Source: Alphaproteobacteria bacterium (lineage in GTDB: Bacteria; Pseudomonadota; Alphaproteobacteria; SHNJ01). From it: a stretch of DNA of 64,000 bases. The translations under genes and the position numbers were made by a program. The notes beneath the pieces were generated by a model. The model did not search any database, was not told where the DNA came from, and saw only the letters and a list, made by a program, of their open reading frames with translations. The stretch's first letter is position 1; the number at the start of each line of letters is the position of its first letter. Positions 1 through 8,285 of the stretch are shown piece after piece. Where the stretch lies: assembly GCA_004295055.1 (NCBI GenBank), contig SHNJ01000006.1, positions 1-64,000 of the forward strand, written 5' to 3'.

Positions 1-2300
1 TTTTTATTTTTTTTAATCGCTTCCCAAATAGGTTTCTTACAAGAGCCACAATAGAAAAGTTGAATAGTGGTTTCACACGAAAGAATAAATTCTTCGGCTT
101 CCTCTTTAGTAACTGGCTTGCCATGACTTCCTCTATTTGCCCAAGCCACTAAGAGATTTCTTGTATCCTCCCACTCAGGCTTAACAGCTCCAAGAGGCTC
201 GTATTTATCGCCTTGCCTTATTTGATAAGATGTAGATTTACTTATTATTTTATCTAAAAAAGGAGAGGCGGTTCTCATGTCATTTTTTTCCCCTTTTAAA
301 AAAGGCATTTCTAGATATATTTTCTCAGCCACAATTGGCATAAAAATATCCATATGCGATCGTGCGCGATTGATAGCAATTTCGGGATTTGTATTTAAGT
401 ATTCTTTTGCTTCCGCTATTAAACTTCCGGTCTGTGACCATGTAATTCCTTGTTCTGGCGATTGCCAAGGCATTAAATATTTAAATTCCCAATTTCCGCC
501 CTGTAACAAAGTTCTTAACTCCGTATACCATTCTCTGTCATGAGTAAAAATTAAGACTTGTCTATCGCTAAATTCTTCTTGTAGAAGCTTATGTATTTGA
601 CTTCTGTGATCACGGTCAAAGCTTATAACAACATCGTCAAGTACGATAGGCTTGTCGGCTTCTTTCCCTTGGTTAGCCAAAGCCAGAAAAATACAGAGTG
701 CTAAACTATTTCTATGGCCCTCGGAGAGCGTCAGTCTGGGCGAATCCTGTTTTTTGCCATAGAATTCTAGAGCTATATCTATACCCTTTATATTTTCTGG
801 CGGGATATATAATTTGATTTCTTTAATGGGTTTGTTGGGATGTAATAGTTCCCAATATTTCTGAATATCCGAGCTAATAGCGCTAATTCGGTCGTTAGTT
901 AGATTTTTTATATGATTTCTTATTTCCTGTTCAACAGCGATTAGGAAATTATGTGTATCAACGTAGTTATTTTTTATTGCAACTAGTTTATTCAGTTCAA
1001 TTCTAGATAGAGCTATTTTAGCAATATGTATGTCAGCAGAAAGTTTGGCTGCTTGAGGCGGCGCATCCTCGGCTTTCTTTTTGAGGACGTTATATACGAT
1101 TTTAAGATTGTTCTCTAAATACGCTAACTGCTCTTCTGTTATTTCTTTTTGCAATTCTTCTAGATTGTAATTCTTGATAGTAGCAATAATCGCTTTAATA
1201 TTTTCTTGAGAGGGGGCATTTAACCAATCTGATAAAATCGGCGCTGAAATTTCTTTTATTAAATTTTCCAGATTTTTGGCGAGCGTGGACAATATTTTAC
1301 GTTTCTGATTTAAGATAGAAAGAGCCAGCTCTAATCTCTTAATTTCTTTCCCAACTTGGTTTTTATATTCTTCGGTTGGTATTTCTTTGCCACAAGATGG
1401 GCATTCAATTTGCTCTAGACCACTAATCTTTTGAGCATATGTAGACGAGGATTGCAGAATTGAAAGCCTATCCTCAATGAAGGAGCCAAGATTTCCTAAT
1501 ACTGAGAAATCTATCTTCTTATAATCATCGACCGTTTGCAAATTACTCGTTTGGTATGCAGCTATGAATGCGGAATGTTCCTTTATAGAATTATTTGAAT
1601 TTTCTAACTTGGCCTCTAAATCGTCATTTAATTTTTGAGCAGCCTCTAATAGGTTTGTGGCTGTATAATCCGGGTAGCCATAATTCTTTATTAAGTTAAT
1701 AATATCATCCAATATTCCTTGGTCGTCTTTATCACCGAATATTTTTCTCCATTCATCTTCTACAAGGTTAATTTTCTGTGTTGTGCTGCTATTGTTAAAA
1801 TTTTTCTCAATAATTTTGGATATACCTTTTATATTCTCTGCGGCAATTTCTAGGAATTCCAGCCCTAACAAGGGCAGTAAAGTGTTATATTTTTCTGTCT
1901 TAGTTGAATTTATAAAATTGCTTAGATTGTTATGACGCAATACAATTCTATGTGTATCCCATTCCTCCACCCTTAGATTTTTCTCGTCATCTTTCTGAGC
2001 TGAGCCATTATCAGCAATTTGATACTGTACATAGCTATTGCTAAATGTAAGTTTAATAATAGCCTTTTTATCGGCGGGTTTTTTGGTGTTTATGAGGGCT
2101 TTTTCTTGTTTCGTGCCACTATATTCATTGCACAAATGATCCACTCTTCCTTCTTCTAAGCAATATTCAATTGCATCCACGAATGTAGACTTTCCAGAAC
2201 CATTATTTCCGTAGATAACTACTGACTTTTGTCGGGTCTCTAGGGATATTCGCTCTGCTGATCCCCTAAACCATTCCAAGCTTAAATTACTAATTCTCAT
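1..2300 (-). CDS. Rad50/SMC-like zinc-hook AAA ATPase, partial (C-terminus beyond window)
   Basis: An open frame runs without a stop from ATG at 2300 to the window edge, giving at least 766 residues. Seen: Walker A GNNGSGKST at residues 31-39; a long charged coiled-coil-like stretch interrupted by a CPSC zinc-hook motif at about residues 300-303; an ABC-type signature LTLSEGH near 523-529; a Walker B ending LDD near 554-556 with an SFD D-loop; and an H-loop histidine near 587. This order (ATPase half, coiled coil, zinc hook, coiled coil, ATPase half) is that of Rad50/SbcC and RloC-like proteins. About 180 residues follow the ATPase core, carrying NRGSHGK and a second CGSC pair close to the edge; I do not recognise this domain and it is not obviously the PrrC/RloC nuclease. 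Last gene of the AT-rich operon next to tRNA-Arg. ATPase fold sure; role (DNA repair or phage defence) inferred. Confidence 0.85.
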   Translation of the reverse strand, partial: MRISNLSLEWFRGSAERISLETRQKSVVIYGNNGSGKSTFVDAIEYCLEEGRVDHLCNEYSGTKQEKALINTKKPADKKAIIKLTFSNSYVQYQIADNGSAQKDDEKNLRVEEWDTHRIVLRHNNLSNFINSTKTEKYNTLLPLLGLEFLEIAAENIKGISKIIEKNFNNSSTTQKINLVEDEWRKIFGDKDDQGILDDIINLIKNYGYPDYTATNLLEAAQKLNDDLEAKLENSNNSIKEHSAFIAAYQTSNLQTVDDYKKIDFSVLGNLGSFIEDRLSILQSSSTYAQKISGLEQIECPSCGKEIPTEEYKNQVGKEIKRLELALSILNQKRKILSTLAKNLENLIKEISAPILSDWLNAPSQENIKAIIATIKNYNLEELQKEITEEQLAYLENNLKIVYNVLKKKAEDAPPQAAKLSADIHIAKIALSRIELNKLVAIKNNYVDTHNFLIAVEQEIRNHIKNLTNDRISAISSDIQKYWELLHPNKPIKEIKLYIPPENIKGIDIALEFYGKKQDSPRLTLSEGHRNSLALCIFLALANQGKEADKPIVLDDVVISFDRDHRSQIHKLLQEEFSDRQVLIFTHDREWYTELRTLLQGGNWEFKYLMPWQSPEQGITWSQTGSLIAEAKEYLNTNPEIAINRARSHMDIFMPIVAEKIYLEMPFLKGEKNDMRTASPFLDKIISKSTSYQIRQGDKYEPLGAVKPEWEDTRNLLVAWANRGSHGKPVTKEEAEEFILSCETTIQLFYCGSCKKPIWEAIKKNK

Positions 2301-2315
2301 AACGATCTCATTAAA

Positions 2316-2522
2316 TTATATTTTTAATATTTGAGATGCGAGACTTTGCAAGTCTCTGGGAGACAGGTTTTCCTTGCATAATTTTTCTTTAATTAAAGAG
2401 CTAATCAAAGGAGCCAAGTCTGTATTTTTTAGTTGAGAGTTTGCCACCGCATTCCTTATGCAATCTTCAATCCAGTTTGAAACAGGTAGATGCACAATTT
2501 TTGTGCTTTTCTCGGTCGTCAT
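2316..2522 (-). CDS. small unknown protein, 68 aa
   Basis: A 68-residue frame lies between the helix-turn-helix gene (6 bases upstream) and the zinc-hook ATPase (15 bases downstream), so it is probably co-transcribed and translated with both. The product is largely helical by composition, with charged and leucine-rich stretches, no signal peptide and no membrane segment. I recognise no family. Its size and position, directly before a large ATPase, would suit a small partner or regulator, but that is inference only. Tight spacing on both sides and the same AT-rich composition as its neighbours support it being real. Confidence 0.6.
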   Translation of the reverse strand: MTTEKSTKIVHLPVSNWIEDCIRNAVANSQLKNTDLAPLISSLIKEKLCKENLSPRDLQSLASQILKI

Positions 2523-2527
2523 TTGAA

Positions 2528-3274
2528 TTACTCCGAAGTATTCCTCTTTTTATTGCTCTGCGCCCATTTATTTAATTCCGCGATTTTATAGCGGATAGCC
2601 TTTTTTAATTTCACATATTCAGGTCCGTCGCCTTTGTAGCGCATTCCTTGTAATGTCCGATGCGAAATTCCAAGAAATTCGGCAGCGTCTTTTTCGTTAA
2701 TGTGTAAATCGGGATTCTTAAAATCGGGTTTTTTAGGTTTTTCTAATTTTTTGGATTTATTTAATGGCAGGATATTATTTTTGAATTTTTCTGGGTTATT
2801 GGATTTTCCCGTATTTTCTATATATTCCGGCTGGATATCGATAATTGGATTTATATCCTGTAATAACCGGATTCCTTCAAATTCCAATTTTTTATTTTTT
2901 AATTCAGACTTCTCCCAATCAATTTCACCATTTAAAAATAAATCCGGCGGAATTTTAAAGGGTTTATCGGTCATACGGCGCGGGGATTGGTAGCCATACG
3001 GAATTAAATCACCCCGTTTAATTTGGTCAGTAATATCAGCCCTAATAGCTGATAAAGCATTTTTATGGGATTGCAGGGTGGGGACTATTCCACCAATAAG
3101 CGCATTTAAACCGTTTAAAAGCTCCTGGGCATTATTAGCGGGTTTGATTTTTCCAGGATTAATATTATTTGCGGCCTTATATTTTTGAATTAATTGTGGC
3201 GCGGCGCATTGAAAGCAGGCTTCATTTAATGAAAGTCCGTTTAGAAAAGCATTTTCTGATATTTCGGCCAGCAT
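2528..3274 (-). CDS. helix-turn-helix protein (MerR/AlpA-like C-terminal domain)
   Basis: 248 residues. The C-terminal 60 residues (about 188-245) hold a helix-turn-helix of the HTH_17/AlpA excisionase type: INEKDAAEFLGISHRTLQGM, followed by the wing-like YKGDGPEYVKLKKAIRY and an ELNKWAQ end. The central part (about 88-135) has an IPYGYQSPRR...IPPDLF...IDWEKSEL segment that I associate with HTH proteins of plasmids and islands, linked to the HTH by a lysine- and proline-rich stretch. The ATG overlaps the stop of the preceding gene (TAATG), implying translational coupling. Such proteins usually bind DNA to regulate an element or its excision; the role here is inferred. Confidence 0.75.
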   Translation of the reverse strand: MLAEISENAFLNGLSLNEACFQCAAPQLIQKYKAANNINPGKIKPANNAQELLNGLNALIGGIVPTLQSHKNALSAIRADITDQIKRGDLIPYGYQSPRRMTDKPFKIPPDLFLNGEIDWEKSELKNKKLEFEGIRLLQDINPIIDIQPEYIENTGKSNNPEKFKNNILPLNKSKKLEKPKKPDFKNPDLHINEKDAAEFLGISHRTLQGMRYKGDGPEYVKLKKAIRYKIAELNKWAQSNKKRNTSE

Positions 3275-3630
3275 TAATTTTCAAAAAAATCCTTGCTTGA
3301 TAATACGGACCAAGACAAAGATTTAAGCGGCTTTAAAGGCTTGAGAGCTCGTAACCCCTTTAATGGCATTAATCGCCTTAATGATTTAAGTGGAGATAAT
3401 TGTTTGGTCGGGCGGCTGGGGCCAGATTTGGAATGCTCGGTCATAAACGCGGCTTGGCCTTTTTGATCATAAATCCAGCCATTGTCGAGCCATCCAAGAT
3501 GTTTTCCGGTAAAGGAATAAATAGAATCTTCGTAAATTACAGCAACTGGTTCCCCCGAAAATAAAAAGATGTGCTCATCATCTTCGGTATATGCCAATGC
3601 TTGTCCGGCGGAATTGTAAAATGTTGTCAT
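3274..3630 (-). CDS. 4-fold beta flower protein
   Basis: 118 residues from ATG at 3630, chosen over an in-frame ATG at 3681 because AGGAGAAGGG lies just upstream of 3630. The N-terminal 65 residues repeat a short beta motif four times (FYNSAGQALAY, IFLFSGEPVAVI, IYSFTGKHLGWL, WIYDQKGQAAF), which matches the family called 4-fold beta flower protein. The C-terminal part is a low-complexity tail of Pro-Leu-Lys repeats (PLKSL, PLKGL, PLKPLKSL). The molecular function of this family is not known to me. First gene of the AT-rich operon; its stop overlaps the start of the HTH gene. Confidence 0.75.
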   Translation of the reverse strand: MTTFYNSAGQALAYTEDDEHIFLFSGEPVAVIYEDSIYSFTGKHLGWLDNGWIYDQKGQAAFMTEHSKSGPSRPTKQLSPLKSLRRLMPLKGLRALKPLKPLKSLSWSVLSSKDFFEN

Positions 3631-3795
3631 TAACCCTTCTCCTGTATTTAAAATTATTGAGCAAAAATTCGAGATTTTCAACCCCGATATGCACTAATTA
3701 TTATCGACCTAAGGGAGAAGAATCGCGAGGGTACTTATTGGTAACTCTGGATTTTTTCGGATTTCGGCGGATTTGCAAAAAACCCTTGTAAAATA

Positions 3796-3872
3796 TGGCG
3801 CACCCGTGAGGATTCGAACCTCAAACCTTCTGATCCGTAGTCAGATGCTCTATCCAGTTGAGCTACGGGTGC
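3796..3872 (-). tRNA. tRNA-Arg (anticodon ACG)
   Basis: The reverse strand folds as a complete cloverleaf. The acceptor stem GCACCCG pairs with CGGGTGC, the D arm contains AGCTCAACTGGATAGAGC, the anticodon loop is CTACGGA with anticodon ACG, the T loop is GGTTCGAATCC, and CCA is encoded at the 3' end (3796-3798). ACG is read as ICG after deamination and decodes CGN arginine codons. Confidence 0.97.
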
Positions 3873-3945
3873 AATCCTGTCTTGCCACCCAATCACTTGT
3901 CCTGCGAAGCCCAACGGGCGAAGCGGGAAGCTACGGGTGCAATCC
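3861..3945. repeat. 17-base direct repeat of the tRNA-Arg 5' end with a palindrome between copies
   Basis: The 17 bases agctacgggtgcaatcc occur at 3861-3877, where they include the first 12 bases of tRNA-Arg, and again at 3929-3945 outside the gene. Between them lies a short imperfect palindrome, cctgcgaagccc with gggcgaagcggg. The arrangement could come from insertion of a small palindromic element with target duplication, or from a slipped duplication. Confidence 0.7.
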
Positions 3946-4298
3946 GTTTTCGGCGGACGGTAATCGGGGTAAAAACCCAACGCCCAGCCTTTGAAAGAGG
4001 CGTGAAGTTACCCACAAACACCTCTTTTGGCAAGTATTTTTATCATTTCCGCCAATCATCGTTGCGGAACGCCTTCAAAACGGCGCCGGTTCAATTCAAA
4101 ATCCGGTTTTTAACCACGCTTGGACCCCCCAAAATATCCGCTAAATAATCGTATTGGCTCGATTTTTCTGCTTTATCCCCCATGATCGGGCTTGTGGTTC
4201 CGGTATTGTTTGGTTAATATCGCCTTTGATTTTTGCGGCTGCCCTTAAGGGGGAGACCGCGCCTGTCTTTGTCCAAATATTTTCGCGAGAAATACACA
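3873..4298. other. intergenic region, no gene recognised
   Basis: About 425 bases separate tRNA-Arg from the lipoprotein gene. Apart from the direct repeat and palindrome at its start I see nothing coding. It must hold the tRNA promoter (reading left) and probably the lipoprotein promoter (reading right), but neither has a clear consensus. Confidence 0.5.
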
Positions 4299-5552
4299 AT
4301 GATTTCCCTTACCCGTTGGACCCCAAAATTGGCCATGATTGCCGCCTGCACGATGTTGGCCGGTTGCAGCAATATGTCCACCCCTTCTTGGTGGTATACA
4401 GATCAAACGCCACCATCGCAATTTACGCCGGCCGCCGCACCAAATGTTCCGGCGAACGCGTCTTATTACAATTATTCTCCTGCCGCCGCCTATGCTGCAT
4501 CGGGCACCGGCACCGGAATTGGCGAATTCGCGCCAATGCCGTATGTCGCGCCCACGTATGCCGGGCCGCAATTTAGCATGATCCCGCCGACCCCCGGTCC
4601 AATGACCGGCACCGAGGTTGGCATGAAGGTCGAAGCGATGCGCGGCGAGTTGTCGAATTTACAAGCCAATGTTCAAGCCAACAGCGACCAGTTTCGCCTG
4701 ATCCGTCAAGAAACCGAAGTTTTAAGCCAGGGCTATCACGGACTTGTCGCCGCAATCAGCGCGCGGTTGCAAGTTGGCACAACGCCAGGCAATCCGATTC
4801 TGGTGCAGCAATGGAACGAAGCGCAAACACAGCTCGATCATATCAATGAAAATGTCGGCAAATTGAATAACGTTGCGACCATGGTTGCGGCGAATTCCAG
4901 CGTCGCCAATTTTATGTTGGAGTCGGTAAAAACCGCGTACAGCATTTCGGGCGCGGTTGATGAAGATCACCGCCAATTACGCATTATGGAAGACGATATT
5001 AACCGCTCGCTGGTCATGGTAGAGCGTTTGTTGCGGGAATTAAGCGAAGACGTCGCTCGTCAAACCAGCTATGTCAGTTCCGAGCGCAGCAATTTGACCG
5101 CATTATCCATGGCGGTGAAGAATGGCGAATTGTATGGCACCAGCCTGTCGAACAAAGGAGCAATGTCTGCGCCAAGCATGATATTGCCGAGTGCCCGCCC
5201 TTTTGATTCCGCGGTGCAGCCGGTTATATCCCAAAGCTTAGTGGATAGCACCTCTGCACCGCTGGTCGTTATTCGTTTTGACCGTCCGAACGTTCCGTAT
5301 GAACGCGAACTATATACCGCGCTCAGCAAGGCTTTGGAACGTAAACCGGACGCGCAATTCAACGTGGTTTCCGTGTCGCCTGGCCGTGGCAATCCGGCAT
5401 TTCAAGCGCTGGGCACATCCAGTTCGCGTAAACAGGCAGAGCAAGTGATGCGTTCTTTGACCGATATGGGTTTGTCGCCAAAACGCATTACCATTTCCAG
5501 CAAAAGCAGCCCGTCGGTGGACGTAAACGAAGTGCATTTATACGTGCGCTAA
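4299..5552 (+). CDS. coiled-coil lipoprotein of unknown function
   Basis: 417 residues from ATG 4299. The N-terminus is a lipoprotein signal peptide with lipobox MLAGC, so the mature protein should be lipidated at that cysteine; an upstream in-frame start at 4233 would spoil the signal. Next comes a Pro/Ala/Tyr-rich linker, then a helical, coiled-coil-like part (about residues 95-290). The last 100 residues begin VVIRFDRPNVPYERELYTAL and end VNEVHLYVR, reminiscent of the periplasmic peptidoglycan-binding OmpA/SPOR-type folds, though I cannot assign either. A periplasmic or envelope-tethering role is inferred. It ends 12 bases before gpt. Confidence 0.75.
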   Translation: MISLTRWTPKLAMIAACTMLAGCSNMSTPSWWYTDQTPPSQFTPAAAPNVPANASYYNYSPAAAYAASGTGTGIGEFAPMPYVAPTYAGPQFSMIPPTPGPMTGTEVGMKVEAMRGELSNLQANVQANSDQFRLIRQETEVLSQGYHGLVAAISARLQVGTTPGNPILVQQWNEAQTQLDHINENVGKLNNVATMVAANSSVANFMLESVKTAYSISGAVDEDHRQLRIMEDDINRSLVMVERLLRELSEDVARQTSYVSSERSNLTALSMAVKNGELYGTSLSNKGAMSAPSMILPSARPFDSAVQPVISQSLVDSTSAPLVVIRFDRPNVPYERELYTALSKALERKPDAQFNVVSVSPGRGNPAFQALGTSSSRKQAEQVMRSLTDMGLSPKRITISSKSSPSVDVNEVHLYVR

Positions 5553-5564
5553 TTTCCAAGACCC

Positions 5565-6029
5565 ATGGCCGAATCCAGCACTTCCAAAAAAATATTTCCA
5601 GTATCGTGGGACGAAGTCCAACGCGATTGCCGCGCTTTGGCGTGGCGTGTGGCCGAACGCGGTCCATTCGATGGAATCGTGGTGGTGACGCGTGGCGGTC
5701 TTGTGCCTGCCGCCATTATTTCGCGGGTGTTGCAGGTGCGATATATCGATACGGTCTGTCTGGAAAGCTATGCGGCCGACCGCAGCCAATCCAATAAAGT
5801 AGAAATACTGAAAAAAATCAGCCATAGCGGCGAAAAATTATTGATCATCGATGATTTGGTCGATACCGGCGCTACGGCGAAGGTGATTCGCGAAATGTTG
5901 CCGAAGGCGCATTTCGCCACGGTGTATGCCAAGCCGCTGGGCAAACCATTGGTCGACACTTTTGTCACCGAAGTCAGCCAGGACACATGGATTCATTTGC
6001 CATGGGAAGAAGACACCAAGTTTTGGTAA
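5565..6029 (+). CDS. gpt: xanthine-guanine phosphoribosyltransferase
   Basis: 154 residues, the normal length of bacterial Gpt. It transfers phosphoribose from PRPP to xanthine or guanine in purine salvage. The PRPP-binding loop [13 protein letters not shown] is at residues 92-104, the RGG that contacts pyrophosphate at 43-45, and the C-terminal WIHLPWEED base-pocket segment at 142-150. The gene follows the lipoprotein by 12 bases and ends directly against the convergent panC. Confidence 0.93.
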   Translation: MAESSTSKKIFPVSWDEVQRDCRALAWRVAERGPFDGIVVVTRGGLVPAAIISRVLQVRYIDTVCLESYAADRSQSNKVEILKKISHSGEKLLIIDDLVDTGATAKVIREMLPKAHFATVYAKPLGKPLVDTFVTEVSQDTWIHLPWEEDTKFW

Positions 6030-6917
6030 TTAGGCGCCTTCGTTAATATCGATATTGTCTATCAACCGCACGTTGCCAAGCCATGCCGCGCCCAGGATGC
6101 GGCCGGATTTGGCTGGCGCGGTCAATGGTTGCAGCATGTCGTTGTCCGCAACGCCGATATAATCGATTTTATCAAATCCCGCCTTGCGCAATTCGGTCAT
6201 GATATCGACGCTGACTTTGCCGGGGTCTTCACCGGCGCGCAAACTTTTGGCCGCGGCTATCAGGCTTGCATAAAAAGCCGGCGCAATGGCCCGGTGTTCC
6301 GGCTTTAACAACATGTTCCGCGATGAACAGGCAAGCCCGTCTTTTTCGCGGATAGTAGGGCAGCCGATAATTTCAATCGGAATATTCAAATCCCGCACCA
6401 TGGCGCGGATGACTTGCAGTTGCTGAAAATCTTTCTCGCCAAAAAAAGCATGGGTTGGCGTGACCATATTGAATAATTTGCAAACGACAGTGCTCATCCC
6501 ATCGAAATGGCCTGGGCGGAAATTGCCTTCCCATCGGCCGGTAATATCGCCGACTTGCACTTTGGAATTATAGCCGCCGGGATAAACTTCTTTTACATCC
6601 GGATGAAATACCAAATCCGCCGCCGCATTGCGGCATCTTTCCATGTCCTGATCGATCAGGCGGGGATAATTGGCGAGATCGTCCGGACGGTTAAATTGGG
6701 TTGGGTTGACGAAAATACTGACCACTACGCGATCGCAGGTTTTTTTCGCTATTTCCACTAAACTCATATGCCCAACATGCAAAGCCCCCATGGTTGGCAC
6801 AAAACCGACGGTCAGATTTTGCTTTTGCCAGGCTTTGATATGTTGCCGCAATTGCGCAACGGTGGTGCAGGTAGCTGTATTGGTATTGCTGACGATATTG
6901 GCGGCAGTGGTCATCAT
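6030..6917 (-). CDS. panC: pantoate--beta-alanine ligase
   Basis: 295 residues. It joins pantoate and beta-alanine with ATP, the last step of pantothenate (vitamin B5) synthesis. The nucleotide-binding HVGH motif is at residues 47-50 after the PTMGALH signature; VSIFVNPTQF follows at about 67-76, and the KMSKS-equivalent loop appears as KDGLACSSRN. Last gene of panD-panB-panC, 9 bases after panB. Two adjacent ATG codons (6917, 6914) are both possible starts. Confidence 0.96.
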   Translation of the reverse strand: MMTTAANIVSNTNTATCTTVAQLRQHIKAWQKQNLTVGFVPTMGALHVGHMSLVEIAKKTCDRVVVSIFVNPTQFNRPDDLANYPRLIDQDMERCRNAAADLVFHPDVKEVYPGGYNSKVQVGDITGRWEGNFRPGHFDGMSTVVCKLFNMVTPTHAFFGEKDFQQLQVIRAMVRDLNIPIEIIGCPTIREKDGLACSSRNMLLKPEHRAIAPAFYASLIAAAKSLRAGEDPGKVSVDIMTELRKAGFDKIDYIGVADNDMLQPLTAPAKSGRILGAAWLGNVRLIDNIDINEGA

Positions 6918-6926
6918 ACGATCCTG

Positions 6927-7799
6927 TTATTTGGATTTTTTTGCGGTTTTATTTTTGGATTTAGCAATTTCGGCTTTCGGCTTAGTGCCAAAACAGTGTT
7001 CGGTCGACGGGAATTTGCGGGTACGTACTTCATCCGCATATTCTCCGGCTATTTTGCCAATCAAGGATTCCAGATTGGCGTATTGTTTGGCAAATCGCGG
7101 CACAAAATCATTGTTCATGCCAAGAACATCGTCGATCACCAATACTTGCCCATCGCATGCAGGCGAGGCGCCAATGCCGATCGTTGGAATATCGATCATG
7201 TTGGTAATGTCGCGCGCCACCGATTCCACCGTGGCTTCGATCACGACGCTGAATGCGCCGGCTTTTGCAACGGCTTTTGCGTCTTTCTTCAATTGAATGG
7301 CCGCATTATCGTTCGTGCCTTGCGCGCGATAACCGCCCAGCGATTGCACCGATTGCGGCAATAATCCAATATGACCCATCACCGCAATCCCGCGCGAGGT
7401 GAGGTATTGAATGGTATCGGCCATGATCTCGCCGCCTTCTAATTTAACCGCATCGCATCCGGTTTCCGCCATTACCCGTGCGGCGTTACGGTAAGCGGTT
7501 TCCTTCGATTCCTGATAACTGCCAAAAGGCATATCAATTACTACGCACGCCTGTTTGACGCCGCGCACAACGGCCGCGCCATGTTGGATCATCATATCCA
7601 ATGTGACCGGCATGGTGGTTTGGTATCCATACATAGTCATGCCAAGCGAATCGCCGACCAATAAAATATCGACGTGCGGATCCAGAATTTTTGCCATAGG
7701 CGTCGTGTATGCGGTCAATGTGACAATAGGCTGCTTGCCTTTTTGTGCGCGAATGGCTGGAACGGTTTTCTTGGAATGAAGTGCGGTAATTTTGCTCAT
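6927..7799 (-). CDS. panB: 3-methyl-2-oxobutanoate hydroxymethyltransferase
   Basis: 290 residues. It adds a hydroxymethyl group from methylene-tetrahydrofolate to alpha-ketoisovalerate, giving ketopantoate. Conserved stretches: [11 protein letters not shown] (48-58), DMPFGSY (89-95), KLEGG (119-123), GHIGLLPQS (142-150) and [12 protein letters not shown] (about 207-218). The last 20 residues are a lysine-rich tail ([16 protein letters not shown]) beyond the usual end. It lies 4 bases after panD and 9 before panC. Confidence 0.96.
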   Translation of the reverse strand: MSKITALHSKKTVPAIRAQKGKQPIVTLTAYTTPMAKILDPHVDILLVGDSLGMTMYGYQTTMPVTLDMMIQHGAAVVRGVKQACVVIDMPFGSYQESKETAYRNAARVMAETGCDAVKLEGGEIMADTIQYLTSRGIAVMGHIGLLPQSVQSLGGYRAQGTNDNAAIQLKKDAKAVAKAGAFSVVIEATVESVARDITNMIDIPTIGIGASPACDGQVLVIDDVLGMNNDFVPRFAKQYANLESLIGKIAGEYADEVRTRKFPSTEHCFGTKPKAEIAKSKNKTAKKSK

Positions 7800-7803
7800 G
7801 ACG

Positions 7804-8205
7804 TTACGATGCTATGCGGATATTGGGTCCGCCAATTTCTTGGTTGGAGATGGAAGTCGTTTTGTTGTTTTCATCGACAAAAACCACTTTTGGCTTATGT
7901 TGAACGGCGTCGGATTCATCCATTTCTTCGAAGGTTGCGATAATGACGGTATCGCCTTTTTGCATTAAATGCGCGGCTGCGCCATTAATGCAAATCACGC
8001 CGCTATTTTTTTCGCCGCAAATGGCATAGGTCTGCAATCGCGTGCCGCGCGTAATGTTCCAAACATGTACTTGTTCATTTTCAATGATGTCGGCGGCAGC
8101 CATTAACTCGCTGCTCATGGTGACGCTGCCTTCATAATCCAGATTGGCTTCGGTCACCGTGGCGCGGTGAATTTTGGATTTAAACATCAGGCGCTTTTTA
8201 GCCAT
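7804..8205 (-). CDS. panD: aspartate 1-decarboxylase
   Basis: 133 residues. It makes beta-alanine from aspartate for panC. The self-cleavage site is the Gly-Ser pair in DYEGSVT (Gly26-Ser27); the new N-terminal serine becomes the pyruvoyl cofactor. NGAAAHL, involved in substrate binding, follows at about residues 73-79. Start preceded by GAGGAGG, a strong ribosome site. First gene of panDBC, so all three enzymes feeding pantothenate other than ketopantoate reductase are together. Confidence 0.96.
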   Translation of the reverse strand: MAKKRLMFKSKIHRATVTEANLDYEGSVTMSSELMAAADIIENEQVHVWNITRGTRLQTYAICGEKNSGVICINGAAAHLMQKGDTVIIATFEEMDESDAVQHKPKVVFVDENNKTTSISNQEIGGPNIRIAS

Positions 8206-8285
8206 ATAGCCTCCTCAGCAGTACAAGAAAAATAGCAGAACTAACCCTATAAATGAACTATATTATCGCCTTGCAAAAGCAAGAT

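Larger units (their letters stand above)
1..3795. mobile_element. right end of a probable genomic island at tRNA-Arg
   Basis: Everything left of the tRNA-Arg 3' end is visibly richer in A and T than the rest of the window and carries four minus-strand genes of accessory type (beta flower, HTH, small protein, zinc-hook ATPase). Islands usually enter at the 3' end of a tRNA gene, exactly this position. No integrase and no second copy of the tRNA 3' end are visible, because the element would continue to the left of the window. The interval 3631-3795 has no gene and should hold the operon promoter; I cannot pick out convincing -35 and -10 boxes in it. Confidence 0.5.

Noticed and set aside
277-543. 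Plus-strand frame of 88 codons near the left edge
   Set aside because: Antisense to the ATPase C-terminal region, which is open along its whole length with good motifs.
1-2300. Assignment of the ATPase as RloC (anticodon nuclease)
   Set aside because: The zinc hook fits, but the C-terminal part does not show the PrrC-like nuclease motifs I would expect; only a general Rad50-like label is safe.
2700-2993. Plus-strand frame of 97 codons in the island
   Set aside because: It is a shadow of the HTH gene on the other strand, with a phenylalanine- and isoleucine-rich product from AT-rich antisense.
3929-3945. Second tRNA gene after tRNA-Arg
   Set aside because: Only the 5' end of the tRNA is repeated; no further arm of a cloverleaf follows.
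4154-4576. Plus-strand 140-codon frame overlapping the lipoprotein gene
   Set aside because: Different frame over the signal peptide region; the product lacks any coherent composition, while the lipoprotein frame has a clear lipobox.
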